From Xiheibacterium sp038325765 (GTDB taxonomy: Bacteria; Myxococcota_A; Polyangia; Nannocystales; Nannocystaceae), in contig JBBQJI010000002.1 of the NCBI GenBank assembly GCA_038325765.1, positions 124,001 through 188,000 of the forward strand: a DNA stretch of 64,000 nt. The letters are read 5' to 3'. Below, one piece after another: positions 50,691 through 62,263 of the stretch. The first letter of the stretch is position 1, and the number at the start of each line of letters is the position of its first letter. The position numbers and the translations under genes are program-made. The notes below the pieces were generated by a model. The model did no database searches. It worked only from the letters and a program-made list of their open reading frames with translations, and had not been told where the DNA came from.

Positions 50691-50888
50691 CTACTTCGGC
50701 TCCGCGACCTTGGCCGGGGGCTTGGGCTTCGTGCGGTCCTTGCCGTCCTTGCCGTCCTTGCCGTCCTTGGCGTCCTTGGCGTCCTTGCCGTCCTTGCCGT
50801 CGTCGGGCTTCGTGCCCGGTTTCTCGGCGCACGCGGTGCCGAGGAATGCGCCGAGGGTGGCGATGCCGAGGATGGAACGGATCCGCAT
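50691..50888 (-). CDS. small lipoprotein with KDG/KDA repeats
   Basis: A 65-residue protein. It has a lipoprotein signal (MRIRSILGIATLGAFLGTAC) and then a highly charged tail of KDG and KDA triplets followed by TKPKPPAK. The ATG at 50888 is preceded by GGCGGGG, a likely ribosome site. It resembles tiny repeat lipoproteins common in myxobacteria. The function is unknown. It lies upstream of the MutH-like gene on the same strand, 12 bp away. Confidence 0.7.
   Translation of the reverse strand: MRIRSILGIATLGAFLGTACAEKPGTKPDDGKDGKDAKDAKDGKDGKDGKDRTKPKPPAKVAEPK
50736..50798 (-). repeat. 9-bp tandem repeat in the small lipoprotein gene
   Basis: Seven units of GTCCTTGCC or GTCCTTGGC (plus-strand sense) encode the KDG/KDA triplets. 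Confidence 0.95.
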
Positions 50889-50991
50889 GACCCCGCCAGC
50901 CTATCATCGTCGCGGCCAACCGCAGCGCGCAGCCGCTGCGCGCCGCGGCGCCGGCCGGCGGGCCCGTCCCGCGGAATCGTCCCCTTGCTAG

Positions 50992-51378
50992 TCAGGGCAA
51001 CGGCAGCGGCCGATTGTCGTCGCCGACGTGCACGTAGACCACCTCGGCCTGGGTGACGTCGCGCTCCGCCTCGCCCCGTGCCTGGGCCATCGGCGACTGG
51101 GCCACGACCCGCACCACCACCGTCGCCGAGGTGCGGCCCGTGCGGATGACCCGCGCCCAGCAGGTCACGAGATCACCGACGAAGACGGGCTGCTTGAACT
51201 CGACCTCGCGCATCGCCACCGTCACCAGTTTGCCCGCGCCGAGGCCGTGCGCCGCGATCGCCCCAGCCTGGTCGATGAGACTGAGGATGTGGCCGCCGAA
51301 GATGGTGCCATGGGCGTTGGTGTCCTTGGGCATCGCGGTGACGCGGATGGCCAAGAGTTCATCGAGAGTGCGGCTCAC
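50992..51378 (-). CDS. acyl-CoA thioesterase, hotdog fold (YciA type)
   Basis: A 128-residue hotdog-fold thioesterase that hydrolyses acyl-CoA. Family features are PKDTNAHGTIFGGHILSLIDQAGAIAAH (with the catalytic-site Asp in the long helix), VTVAMREVEFKQPVFVGDLV and a final strand HVGDDNRPLPLP. The GTG at 51378 is chosen as the only one close to the conserved start. It is 67 bp after the signalling operon on the same strand, so it may or may not belong to it. Confidence 0.9.
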   Translation of the reverse strand: MSRTLDELLAIRVTAMPKDTNAHGTIFGGHILSLIDQAGAIAAHGLGAGKLVTVAMREVEFKQPVFVGDLVTCWARVIRTGRTSATVVVRVVAQSPMAQARGEAERDVTQAEVVYVHVGDDNRPLPLP

Positions 51379-51445
51379 GGCGCGATGCTGACAGCGGCCC
51401 GCAGCAGCGACAAGCACCGCCCGCCGCCGCTGGCGACGCGATCCG

Positions 51446-51913
51446 TCAGCTGCGACCGACAGCGTGGAGGATCGCGGCGCGGATCGTGTTCGCATCGGCG
51501 TAGTCGGGGCAGTAGCCGAGCGCAGGATCGCGGGCCGACAGCGCCCGGAAGCGCCGCTCCTCGGGCCCGAAGTCGTAACTGAGGATAACGGGCCCGACCC
51601 AGCCGGCGTCCCGCAGCGCCCGCAACACGAACAGCCCCTGGTTGTCCTGCTGGAACCGCCGCGCTCGCGCCACATCGCCGTTGAAGCGCGCGACCAGCTC
51701 GACCATGTTCCCGAGCAGCTCGCCCTCGGCGATCCGATCGAAGCGCATGTCGAGATAGACGAGACAGGTGGGGTACTCCCGGACCATCCGGCACGCATCG
51801 CTGCCGCACTTGGCCTGGCGATACACGAAGCCGTCGGCGACGAACGTCGACAGGTTGGTGAGGTACTCGTCGCCGTCCTCGACGACCAGCACGTGGACCG
51901 GACCGCTGTTCAT
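51446..51913 (-). CDS. stand-alone receiver-domain protein
   Basis: A 155-residue single receiver domain. Acidic pair Glu12/Asp13 (VEDGDEYL), phospho-acceptor Asp55 (LVYLDMRFD) and Ser112 (VILSYD) are in place; the usual Lys after the fifth strand is not obvious. Between Asp55 and Ser112 there is an insertion of about 25 residues with ARRFQQDNQGLFVLRALR, matching the same insertion in the sigma-54 regulator of this operon. The ATG at 51913 overlaps the histidine kinase stop. It is likely a phospho-sink or output of that kinase. Confidence 0.82.
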   Translation of the reverse strand: MNSGPVHVLVVEDGDEYLTNLSTFVADGFVYRQAKCGSDACRMVREYPTCLVYLDMRFDRIAEGELLGNMVELVARFNGDVARARRFQQDNQGLFVLRALRDAGWVGPVILSYDFGPEERRFRALSARDPALGYCPDYADANTIRAAILHAVGRS

Positions 51914-54857
51914 GCCGCCACCGACGTCGTCATCGAGGTGTCATCCTCGAGGATGAAGAACCGCAACACCACCGCCTTGCTCCACGACGCCTCGGGCTCG
52001 ACCGCGATGGAGCCGTCGTAGCGCGAGAGCAGATCGACGGTGATGCCCATGCCGCGCTCGACATAGCGGCCGCGCAGCATCTCGTTGCTCAGCTGCTCCG
52101 GCGAGCGATCCTTGATGCGGATCGCCAGCGTGCCGAGGCCCGTGATCTCGTCGAGTTCGGTCACGAGATCGATCCCGAGACCGACGGGCGCCCGGGCGTA
52201 GGACAGGCTGCTGCGCAGCGAGTTGCGGATCACGTTGGCGAGGATGTCCTCGAGATCCGTGCGGAACACCCGGATCGGCGCCCCGACCCCGGACTGCACC
52301 AGCGACGCGAGCTCGTGCGCAACGAAGTCCTGCTCGCCGGCGACCTGGGCGTACGTGGCCGCCATGAAGCGGCTGTCGACGCTCACGATGCACAGCTCGC
52401 GGATCAGACCCGACAGGCGCTCGAACGCCTGCCGCCCCAGCACCTCGCCGGCGCGACCGAGCTGGCGGGCGAGCTCGAGCCTTCGGCCGGGGCGCAGCGC
52501 ATGCACGTTGCGGAGATCCTTTTCGCGGGCCGCCAGGCCCTCGAACGCCCCGATCATCGGGCCGAAGATCGGATCCTTGCGCTGGAGGTTGAGCCGCACC
52601 CGGTGGGCGCGTCCGACCTTGTCGAGCTCCTCGAGGTAGCCGAAGAAGCGGCCGTGGATCCCCGGCAGCCGCGCGGGCTCACGGCTGCCGACCCGCGTGT
52701 TGGGCGTGTCGACGGCGCCGAACAGCCGCTGCGCGAGCACCCCTGCCCTGCCGTCGGCGTCTGGGGCGTCGTGCTCGAGCGCGCGGCCGACATCGGCCAA
52801 AAACGCCGTGTTGTGCTTGAGGATCTCGTGGCGGATGAGGCTCAGGATGCGCGCGACTTCGGGGAAGCTCTTGGGATCGCGCTCGAGCAGCTGACGCAGG
52901 CTCTTGCCGCGATAGCGCCGATAGATCCGCCATGCCGGCACCGCGATCACGATCGCGAGCAGCAGCCCCGCTGCGAGGTAGAACTGCAGCAGGCGCCGGG
53001 CGATGGCCTCGCGCAGCTCGACCGCCCGCTCGTAGTGCAGGTCGTAGTCGCCGGCCTCGGCGAGGTAGAGATCGAGGGTCTGCGAGGCACGCCAGGGGTT
53101 GCCCTCGTTCCACAGCAGCTCGGCCAGCACATAGCGCGCCGTGAGCGAGCCCAGGTCGGCCGCCCGCTGCAGATGAGGCACCGCCTCGTCGGGCAGCTGC
53201 CGCTGCAAGAGCAGGCCGAGGCGCTCGTGGACCTCGAGCTGGTCCTCTTGAAGCGTGAGGCTCTGCTCCCAGTACTGGCGCGCGTCCCCGGTGCGATCTT
53301 GCAGGTACACGAACGTCGCCAGCTGGTTGTAGACGACGGGCTCGGTGGGGAATCGGTCCTTGGCCTCGAGCAGGATCTTCTCGGCGAACACGAGGTCCTG
53401 GTACTCGGTGCCACGCAGGTGGGCCTCGTTGATCATCCGTTGCAGCTCGGGATCGAGCAGGCGCAGTGATTCCTCGGCCGGCGGTGTGATCGCCAGCGGC
53501 TGGTCCTGACGGAGCTCGCGCTCGAGCTCTTCGAGCGCGCGGCGAGCCAGCTCGATGTCGCGGTCGCCGGCCGGGGCACCGCGGATGAACCGCTCGTAGT
53601 GCTCGCGCGCCTTCTCGCGATCGGTGCGCGCATACAGCTCGCCGAGCAGCAGGTGCAGGCGATGCAGATCGGGCCGCAGCCGCAGCGCCGCCGACAGGTG
53701 CTTGATCGCCTGCTCGTCTTCGGCGCCGGCGAACTCCTTCTTGTAGATGAGGCCCAAGGTCATGTGGGCCTGGTGATCGGTGGGCTCCATGTGGATCGCC
53801 CGCTCCAGCGCCTCGGCAGCGTCGGCGAAGCGACCGGTCCGGGCGAAGGTGACGCCCAGGGCGTGGTGAGCCCGGGGAAACCACGGCGCGAGCTCGGTGG
53901 CCGCCACGAACTGCGCCCGCGCGCCGTCGATGTCACCCGCGCGCAGCGCGGTCATGCCGCGGCTGTAGGCGGCCTCGGCCTCGGGCGTCGGACGAAAGCC
54001 CTGGGTCTCGTCGAGACGTCGCAGCTCGCGCTGCAACTCGAGGTCGCGGAGCAACTTGGCCACGCCGGCCGCGTCGGGATCATCGGGCGCGGTGTCGATG
54101 AGCGCACGGTAGATCTCGATGGCCTGGTCGATCTCGCCGATCTCGCGCAGCGTGTCGGCCTGCAGACGCAGCGCCTCGGGCACCGGTCGCGTTGCCAGCC
54201 GCTCGCACTCCTCGCGGTAGCGGCCGAGCTCGAGCAGCGCCGCGTTGCGGGCCGCGTTGGCATCGGCGGTGGGCGCCTCGTCGCCGATCGCATCGAGCTG
54301 CAGTCGCGCCACGAGCACGCGGATGTCCGCCGGTCGTCCCGGCGCACCGACGCGCTCTGCGGCGATCTCCTTGGCGAGCACCAGACGATCCGCGGCATAG
54401 CTCGAACCGCACGCCCCCATCCATGCCACCAACGTGACGCGCTGCTCGAGCCACTCCCCGCGTGGATCGTAGCTCTCGAGCAGCCGCAGATCGCTGATCG
54501 CTTGGGTCGGGCAGCGCTCGGGTGCGGTCCGGGCCTTGCGGGCAGTGGCGCGCCCCAGCAACGCGGTGGGATCGCCGGGCTGCAGGCGCAGCGCCGCCGA
54601 ATACTCGCGGACGGCTTCGTCGTGGCGCTCCTTCGCAACCGCGAGCTGCGCCCGCGACAGGTGGGCCTCGAATTCCAATGCGCGGCGCAGGGCGGCGTCC
54701 TCGGGATCCTCGTCGCCGGTCTCGCTGCCCTCGCCCTCGGGCGGTGGCGGCAGCACGTCGTCGACCCGGGGTAGCGGACGGGTGCCCGGCGGCTGCTCGG
54801 CCGTCGCCGTGCCGAGCAAAGACGCCGCCAACGCCACGCCCAAGGCCACCGCGCCGC

Positions 54858-54861
<4 letters not shown>
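51910..54861 (-). CDS. TPR sensor histidine kinase
   Basis: A 983-residue sensor kinase. A signal-like N-terminus (cleavage after TATA) and ~600 residues of TPR repeats (for example ALRAGDIDGARAQFVAATELAP) precede one membrane helix at ~627-646 and a cytosolic kinase core. The proposed H-box is IRHEILKHN (His678), the N-box is ILANVIRNSL (Asn876 and Asn880), and the G2 box is GMGI (937-940). The G1 box DxGxG is replaced by KDRSPEQ, so ATP binding may be altered. The GTG at 54861 overlaps the regulator stop. It likely pairs with the sigma-54 regulator and the receiver next to it. Confidence 0.88.
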
Positions 54862-56561
<1,700 letters not shown>

Positions 56562-56564
56562 GGC

Positions 56565-56996
56565 TCAACGCTCCCGCAGCAACCGGCGATGGAGCGCCGC
56601 GAGCTCGGCGCGAATTGTGGACTGGGCCTCGCGGATCCGGGGACGCGCGGCCGCGAGCTCGGTGCGGTCACCGGACGCGAATGCGGCCGCGAGCGTCTGC
56701 AGCATCGCCACGGCGACCGCCGTCGCCTCGAGCTCGGCGGGCCACGGCCGCGGCCACGGTGCTGCGAGCCGATCGAACACCGACCACACCGCCTCTTCGC
56801 GGCCTGCGTGGATGCGCGTCGCGAGGAGATCGGCGCGCAGCGCCGCGGCCGTCGGCGCGTCGAGTTCGCCCTGCCACGCCGACTCGGGCAGGTTGGCCGA
56901 ACGCCACGCGACGGACTTGCCGACGTCATGCTTGAGCGCGGCCGACCATGCCCGAAGGTCCTCGAGCTGCGGTTCGCTGGCGCTCGGCTCGGACAT
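56565..56996 (-). CDS. small helical protein in the signalling operon
   Basis: A 143-residue all-helical, Ala/Arg-rich protein starting MSEPSASEPQLEDLRAWSAALKHDVGK. The KHDVGKSVAWRSANLPESAW segment recalls helical bundles that hold a phosphorylatable His (Hpt-like), but no clear family match is visible. The ATG at 56996 is 11 bp after the previous gene and the stop is 3 bp before the response regulator. A phosphorelay or adaptor role is a guess from context. Confidence 0.62.
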   Translation of the reverse strand: MSEPSASEPQLEDLRAWSAALKHDVGKSVAWRSANLPESAWQGELDAPTAAALRADLLATRIHAGREEAVWSVFDRLAAPWPRPWPAELEATAVAVAMLQTLAAAFASGDRTELAAARPRIREAQSTIRAELAALHRRLLRER

Positions 56997-57007
56997 CGCC
57001 GAACGCC

Positions 57008-57478
57008 TCACTTCGCCGCGGGGGCCGGCTGGTAACGCGTGGCCCGGGCACGCCCGGAGCTGAGCACCTTGCCCGCCTTTTTCATCCACGCCAGGTAGCC
57101 TCGCAGCTCCTCGATGTCCACGTCGAGGCACTTGGCGAGCTGACCTATCGTGAGCGGCTCGTCCTCGATGGCGGCGAGGATCTCGCGGAAAATGCGTTCT
57201 TCGCGGCTCTCCTCCCACTGCGCGCTGCGGCTGGGTGTGCCGGTCGCTGACGCACCGCGGGAATGGCCTGCGGCCGGGCGGTAGCCAGCCTGCTCGAGTG
57301 CCTCACCGAGATCGCGGAGCGTCAGCTCGCGAACCGCCTGGCCGGCATCGCTGTCGAGGAGCTCGCGCAGCGAGGTGCCCGGCGGCATCTTCGCGAGCGT
57401 GTTCATTGCTGCCTTGCGCAGCAGACTCGCGCGATTGTTGCGCAACGCCGACTCGAAGAGTTGGGCGATCTCTGTCAT
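57008..57478 (-). CDS. winged-helix-like protein, first gene of the signalling operon
   Basis: A 156-residue protein. The N-terminal half is helical (LFESALRNNRASLLRKAAMNTLAKMPPGT, then LRELLDSDAGQAVRELTLRDLGEALEQAG). The C-terminal ~65 residues look like a winged helix: EERIFREILAAIEDEPLTIGQLAKCLDVDIEELRGYLAWMKKAGKV. It probably binds DNA or a partner and could autoregulate the operon. The ATG at 57478 is clear; the frame upstream is not conserved. It heads five tightly packed genes ending at 51446. Confidence 0.68.
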   Translation of the reverse strand: MTEIAQLFESALRNNRASLLRKAAMNTLAKMPPGTSLRELLDSDAGQAVRELTLRDLGEALEQAGYRPAAGHSRGASATGTPSRSAQWEESREERIFREILAAIEDEPLTIGQLAKCLDVDIEELRGYLAWMKKAGKVLSSGRARATRYQPAPAAK

Positions 57479-57637
57479 GGACGGCACGTCATGCGCGGCC
57501 AGCCAATGGACGCAAACGCATGCGCCCGGACTATGCCACCTGAGTTGGGCGGCGTCCACCGCCAGGCGGCGGGTCCATCGCACGCAGACGCGCCCCGCGA
57601 CCGCGCGTCGCACCCGACTTGTCGCGGACGCGTGGCT

Positions 57638-57649
57638 TGTTCGCGAACA
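57638..57649. promoter_or_regulatory. 12-bp palindrome upstream of the signalling operon
   Basis: TGTTCGCGAACA is a perfect palindrome 160 bp upstream of the first operon gene. It could bind the operon's winged-helix protein or another dimeric regulator. In a GC-rich genome a chance palindrome is possible. Confidence 0.25.
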
Positions 57650-57674
57650 CGTTGGCCCCGCAGGCGCGCTGACG

Positions 57675-58352
57675 CTACGCCCCGCACGCGAGCGCGCCGA
57701 GATCGACGGCTTCGCTCTCGCACGGCTGGCAGCAGTCGTCGCACCGACCACGGCCATCGAGACCGACGCCCCACTGCGAATCCGCCGATTCGGCGCCGAA
57801 GCACAACAACTCGCCCGCGATACACTCGATCGACTGCCGCGAGACGAGATCGAATCCCTCGGACACGAAGACATCTTGGGGGTTGGGCCACACCCAGTCG
57901 CGATCCTGCGCCCAGACCCGCCAGCTCACCGGGTCGCCATCGTCGCAGGCGTCGACGAGGCTCCACGACTGCAGCGCGCCATCGAAGCACACCTGGGGAT
58001 CTTCGTCAGCCGCGTTGGCGCAGTCGGGCGCGCCATCGCAGAGGCTCCGCGTGGCCACGCAGTCGCCGGAGCCGCACACCGCCACGAAGCCATCCACGCA
58101 ACGACAGGCCCCCGCCTCGCATAGCGCGTTGAGCCCACAGGTGGTCTGACACGGCGACAGCGCCCCCGAGGGCTGGCAGCCGTACAGCGCGTTGGGGTTG
58201 CCGACGTGGTTGGCGCTGCAGTAGCACACGCCGTCGTTGCAGTAGCCGTTGGTAGAGCAGTTCTTGCCGGCGCACAGGCTCGACAACGCCGAGTCGGTGG
58301 GCAGATCCACGAAGCATCCGCCGAGCAGCCCCAACACCGCAACGAATCGCAT
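57675..58352 (-). CDS. Cys-rich lipoprotein with LDLa/EGF-like modules
   Basis: A 225-residue lipoprotein. The ATG at 58352 starts MRFVAVLGLLGGC with the lipobox; a GTG at 58364 would add four residues. The mature part has about 27 Cys. EGF-like spacing is seen in CSTNGYCNDGVCYC and CGLNALCEAGACRC. An LDL-receptor class A pattern appears in CVATRSLCDGAPDC with acidic ADEDP after it, the typical calcium-binding part. The C-terminus has CDDCCQPCESEAVDLG. Such animal-like disulphide modules occur in large-genome myxobacteria and suggest a cell-surface adhesive or binding role. Confidence 0.8.
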   Translation of the reverse strand: MRFVAVLGLLGGCFVDLPTDSALSSLCAGKNCSTNGYCNDGVCYCSANHVGNPNALYGCQPSGALSPCQTTCGLNALCEAGACRCVDGFVAVCGSGDCVATRSLCDGAPDCANAADEDPQVCFDGALQSWSLVDACDDGDPVSWRVWAQDRDWVWPNPQDVFVSEGFDLVSRQSIECIAGELLCFGAESADSQWGVGLDGRGRCDDCCQPCESEAVDLGALACGA

Positions 58353-58463
58353 TCGGCACGCCACCGCCCTGCATCATAGCGGATCGGGGGGCGGGCGCAC
58401 GTCGCGAGCACGCGCCGCTGCCTGGCCGGCGTGCGGCGCGACACACTGCTAGGCTCCGCCGGC

Positions 58464-59792
58464 GTGCACGATCTCATCGCCCGCGACGCGGCCGCGCTGT
58501 GGCACCCCGCCACCCACTTCGACGATCTCGCGGCGCACCCGCCGCTCGCGATCGCGAGCGCCGAGGGTCCGTGGCTGTACACCGTGGACGGCCGCCGCAT
58601 CCTCGATGCGGTGGCGTCGTGGTGGACGTCGCTGCACGGTCATCGTCACCCGGCGGTGATGACCGCGATCCGCCAGCAGCTCGACGTGCTCGATCACGTG
58701 ATGTTCGCCGGCTTCACCCACGCACCCGCCGTATTGCTCGCCGAGCGCCTCCTCGCGGCCACGGACGGCAGCTTCGCGCGGGTGTTCTTCGCCGACTCGG
58801 GCTCCGATGCGATCGAGGTCGCGCTCAAGCTCGCCCTGCAGTACCACCAGCAGAGCGGCCGGCCGGAGCGCCGCCGCATCGCCGCGCTGGTCCACGGCTA
58901 CCATGGCGAGACGATGGGTGCTCTCGCGGCCTGCGGCAGCGACATCTACCGAGCACCGTTCGCCGATGTCCTGCAGAGCGCGCTGTTCCTCCCCGCCGCG
59001 GGTGTGCCCGACCACCGCCACGTCGATCTCGGTAGCGATGCCGGCGCCTCGGATGCCGCATGCGACGCTGCGATCGACGCGCTGGACGCCCACGCCGACG
59101 AGCTCGCGGCGCTCGTCGTCGAGCCCGTGGTCCAGTGCGCGGGACAGATGAGGATGCACGGCACCGGATATCTGCGCCGCGTGGTCGAACGCGCGCGCGC
59201 GCTGGGCATCTTGGTCATCGCCGACGAGATCGCCGTGGGCCTCGGGCGGACCGGCCGCCTCTTCGCCCACCAGTGGGCGGGCATCGGCGTCGACGCGATG
59301 TGCCTGGGCAAGGGGCTCTCCGGGGGCGTGCTGCCGCTGTCTGCGGTGTTGGTCGGCCCCGCCCTCGAGCCGGCGTTCCGCGGCGCGCCGGCGCGGGCCT
59401 TCGCCCACAGCCACACCTTCTGCGCCAACCCGATCGCGACCGCGGCCGGCCTCGCGAGCCTCGAGCTGCTCACCTCGCACACACTCGGTCGACTGGGCGC
59501 GATGATCGAAACCCTGGATCGCGCGCGCCAAGAGGTCGAGCGCGCCTGCCCGGCGGTGGTGACCAGCCGCCAGGCGGGCTGCATCGTGGCCTTCGATCTA
59601 CGGCCCCACCTGCGTGCGCCCCCAGACGGCCGCATCGGACTCCAACTTCGCACCGCCGCCCTCGCGCGCGGCGTGCTGCTTCGTCCGCTCGGCGATACGC
59701 TGTACTGGATGCCCCCGCTGCTGCTCGCGGATGACGCCGTTGCGTGCCTGATCGAAGCGACGATCGGCGCCATCACGGAGGTGCTGGGATGA
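58464..59792 (+). CDS. bioA: adenosylmethionine-8-amino-7-oxononanoate aminotransferase
   Basis: A 442-residue PLP enzyme that makes diaminopelargonic acid in biotin synthesis, using SAM as amino donor. Family motifs are ALWHPATHFDDL, ASWWTSLHGHRHP, FADSGSDAIEVALKLA, HGYHGETMGA, the PLP-phosphate and Asp motif ADEIAVGLGRTG, and the Schiff-base Lys in GKGLSGG. The GTG at 58464 is chosen because conserved sequence begins soon after it. No other bio gene is near. The stop overlaps the lipoprotein gene by 4 nt. Confidence 0.94.
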   Translation: MHDLIARDAAALWHPATHFDDLAAHPPLAIASAEGPWLYTVDGRRILDAVASWWTSLHGHRHPAVMTAIRQQLDVLDHVMFAGFTHAPAVLLAERLLAATDGSFARVFFADSGSDAIEVALKLALQYHQQSGRPERRRIAALVHGYHGETMGALAACGSDIYRAPFADVLQSALFLPAAGVPDHRHVDLGSDAGASDAACDAAIDALDAHADELAALVVEPVVQCAGQMRMHGTGYLRRVVERARALGILVIADEIAVGLGRTGRLFAHQWAGIGVDAMCLGKGLSGGVLPLSAVLVGPALEPAFRGAPARAFAHSHTFCANPIATAAGLASLELLTSHTLGRLGAMIETLDRARQEVERACPAVVTSRQAGCIVAFDLRPHLRAPPDGRIGLQLRTAALARGVLLRPLGDTLYWMPPLLLADDAVACLIEATIGAITEVLG

Positions 59793-61111
59793 GGTGGTTG
59801 CGGCATGGTCTGGTCGCCGCGGCGAGCACGACGCTGCCTGGCTGCGAGGACTTCGCGCTGGCGCCCATCGAGCTCGACGTCTCCACCAACTGCAATTCCG
59901 TCGAGGTCGTGGTCACCGCCGCCGCCGTGCAGTCCGACGATCGGCCGTGGCACACCGTGGTCGCGGCGCTCGCCGACCGCCCAGGCCTGCCGGGCGCCTG
60001 GCTCCTCGTCGTCCGCACGCCGGGCCCCGGCCCCGACCAGCTCGCGCTACTCCACGTCGACGACGAGTTCCAGGTCGACGGCGACGTGATCATCGGCATC
60101 CCGCCAGGCCTCGCCGATCAGTACACGCTGGTGCCCGGCGCGAGTCCGGGCTCGCTGTTCCTCGTGCAACGCGCGCCGGGTACGTTCTACGTCCGCCGCT
60201 ACGAGGCCTCCTCTGCCCTCCCGCTCGTGGCATCGTCGCCGAACCTCGCCGCCGTCGCGGCGCCGTGCGACCCCGATGGCGACGGGCTTTTCGAGTCCTG
60301 CGATGCGTCGTCGTGGTTCCAAGCGCTGGTGTTCCTCGACGGCGATCCGTTCACCGTCACCTTGCCACCGTCGAGTGAATCGTTTCGCGTCGAGGTCACC
60401 CCGACGCCGCTCGACGACTTCCTGGGCCCCAGCTTCCCCCTCGATCCGGGGCGCACGCTGACGTTCGCGCCGCGCTGCGACGACGAGTTGCCCGAGGCCG
60501 AGTACGAGATCTGCGTGGCGCTCTACGCCGAGCGCAGCTACCCACGGCTTGCGCCCATCGGGCTGCAGCGCGACCTCGAGCGGGGCGTCGCCGCGCTCGC
60601 GCTGTATCGCCAGATCCAGGAGGGCACCCAACCACCGACGACCGCCGACATGCCGCTGCTGCTGCTGGCGCGGCTCGACGGGCAGACGGTCGGCATCCCG
60701 CTCATCGACCCCGAGCTGCCCGAACCGGCGGCCGACGCCCCGGGCGGCGTGGTGATGGACCGCAGCTCCACGTATGTGCACTACACCGCCCGAGACGGCG
60801 CCGACATCCTGGTCCGCGCCCAGTACTCGACCTCGACCCTCGAGCGCCTCGATCCCGACTTCACGTTCCCCACGGGCGCAGCGCTCGCGCAGCTCGACGA
60901 GGACGTCGCGTTACACCGCGTCGTCGACGGCAACTGGGAGATCCTCAAGCTGTTCCCCGACGCGCCCGCGCGCTCGCTGCTGACGGAGTTCAGCGTGCCA
61001 TCGGGCGTCGACGCCGTGCAGGGTGCGGGGCCGGGCACGTTCCTCGTGCGCCATGGCGACGGTACCGCCGATCTCGCGCACGCCCGCTGCGCGGTGCCCG
61101 AGCCGGAGTGA
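59789..61111 (+). CDS. lipoprotein of unknown function, coupled to bioA
   Basis: A 440-residue protein with a lipoprotein signal (MRWLRHGLVAAASTTLPGC). The mature part is beta-rich with Pro and Asp: GAWLLVVRTPGPGPDQLALLHVDDEF, a calcium-loop-like DPDGDGLFESCD, and WFQALVFLDGDPFTVTLPP. It recalls propeller-like surface proteins but I recognise no family. The ATG at 59789 overlaps the bioA stop (ATGA); any link to biotin synthesis is doubtful. Confidence 0.7.
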   Translation: MRWLRHGLVAAASTTLPGCEDFALAPIELDVSTNCNSVEVVVTAAAVQSDDRPWHTVVAALADRPGLPGAWLLVVRTPGPGPDQLALLHVDDEFQVDGDVIIGIPPGLADQYTLVPGASPGSLFLVQRAPGTFYVRRYEASSALPLVASSPNLAAVAAPCDPDGDGLFESCDASSWFQALVFLDGDPFTVTLPPSSESFRVEVTPTPLDDFLGPSFPLDPGRTLTFAPRCDDELPEAEYEICVALYAERSYPRLAPIGLQRDLERGVAALALYRQIQEGTQPPTTADMPLLLLARLDGQTVGIPLIDPELPEPAADAPGGVVMDRSSTYVHYTARDGADILVRAQYSTSTLERLDPDFTFPTGAALAQLDEDVALHRVVDGNWEILKLFPDAPARSLLTEFSVPSGVDAVQGAGPGTFLVRHGDGTADLAHARCAVPEPE

Positions 61112-61121
61112 GCTCCGGAAC

Positions 61122-61162
61122 ACGACGAAGCCCGAGGTGACGGTCACCGCGGGCCTCGTCGT
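61122..61162. terminator. bidirectional terminator hairpin
   Basis: 61122-61134 pairs with 61150-61162 (13 bp, one mismatch), and an inner GGTGAC/GTCACC stem extends it. It lies between the convergent stops of two lipoprotein genes and likely serves both strands. Confidence 0.75.
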
Positions 61163-61177
61163 TCCACACAGCTTCCG

Positions 61178-62263
61178 TCAGCGGCGGGCCATCGTCGCGA
61201 CGTCCTCGGGCGGGAACAGGTTGGCACGGGGGATGGGCGCCTTGGCGCCGCCGTCCTTCGCCCACAGCAGCTGCAACCCGAGCTCACCCGCCTCGGCCTG
61301 GAACCACATCAGATCGAGCTGGTACTCGCCGGGCTCGATGGCGATGGATTCACAGGTCTCCTTGGTGTCGTGGACACCGTCGTTGTCGACGATCGGCGTC
61401 TGATCGAGGAACAGCAGCGCGCCGTCGCCGGAGTTGAGGCACAGATCGTAAGTGCCGGACTCGGTGACGTTGAGCGAGCCGCGGAAGTGCACCGCGAACC
61501 ATTCGGAGACGTCCTTGTTGTCGGCACCCTTGAACGAGCCCTTGAACTGCGTCGACGGGATGTCGAGGTTGTCGACGGCGAAGGTCGCGAAGGGCTCGCC
61601 GAGGGTGTCGGCGGCGGGCAGCTCCTTCACCGGGCTCGCGATGGAGTACACGTTGGCGACGAGGCCGTGGGCAGCGTCGGTGCGCGGGCTACCGAGGCCG
61701 ACGACGTGGAACGGCGAGTCGGACGTGACCGGGGCGCCCTTGGTGCGGGCGCGGGAGAGCACCACAGGGCCGCTGGCGTTGCCGGCGATGGCGACCACCA
61801 TGTAGCCATCGCCGACCTCGACCACGCGCTGGCGCTTGCCGCCGATCGTGACGGTGGTCTGGGCGGCTTTGCCGAAGCCAGAGCCGAGGATCTCGATCAC
61901 GCTGCCGGCGGGTGCGTTTGTGGGATAGAAGCCGTCGAGGGCGAGCGCTTCGCTCGGGGTCGAGGGAGTGGCGCGCGGGGGACGGGGCTTGTCGCCGCCG
62001 GTGACCGGGGGCTTGCGAGCCGCGAGCGCCCGGCCCTTGCGCGGGGGCGCGGCGCGGGTCGACGTCATCGTGCGGACCTTGGGCTTGTCGGCAGTGTCTG
62101 CACCGTCGCTGTCGCCGTCATCGCCGGCGGCGCCGCCACCATCTTTGGTCTCGCTGTAGTACCCGTCGTACTTGCCGTCGTCGGGGTTGCTCGAGGTGGT
62201 CTTCACAGTGCAGGCGGCCAGCACGGAGAGGCTCAGGATCGCAGCGAGAGGTAGGCGGGTCAT
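61178..62263 (-). CDS. lipoprotein with TIG-like and PA14-like domains
   Basis: A 361-residue protein. A lipoprotein signal ends SVLAAC, followed by an acidic/Gly-rich linker (DGGGAAGDDGDSDGADTAD) and a basic one (RAAPPRKGRALAARK). A TIG/IPT-like Ig domain (FYPTNAPAGSVIEILGSGFG) covers ~110-200. A PA14-like domain follows: FRGSLNVTESGTYDLCLNSGDGALLFLD, then PIVDNDGVHD and ESIAIEPGEYQLDLMWFQAEAG. PA14 domains often bind carbohydrates at surfaces. A surface-binding role is inferred. Confidence 0.83.
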   Translation of the reverse strand: MTRLPLAAILSLSVLAACTVKTTSSNPDDGKYDGYYSETKDGGGAAGDDGDSDGADTADKPKVRTMTSTRAAPPRKGRALAARKPPVTGGDKPRPPRATPSTPSEALALDGFYPTNAPAGSVIEILGSGFGKAAQTTVTIGGKRQRVVEVGDGYMVVAIAGNASGPVVLSRARTKGAPVTSDSPFHVVGLGSPRTDAAHGLVANVYSIASPVKELPAADTLGEPFATFAVDNLDIPSTQFKGSFKGADNKDVSEWFAVHFRGSLNVTESGTYDLCLNSGDGALLFLDQTPIVDNDGVHDTKETCESIAIEPGEYQLDLMWFQAEAGELGLQLLWAKDGGAKAPIPRANLFPPEDVATMARR

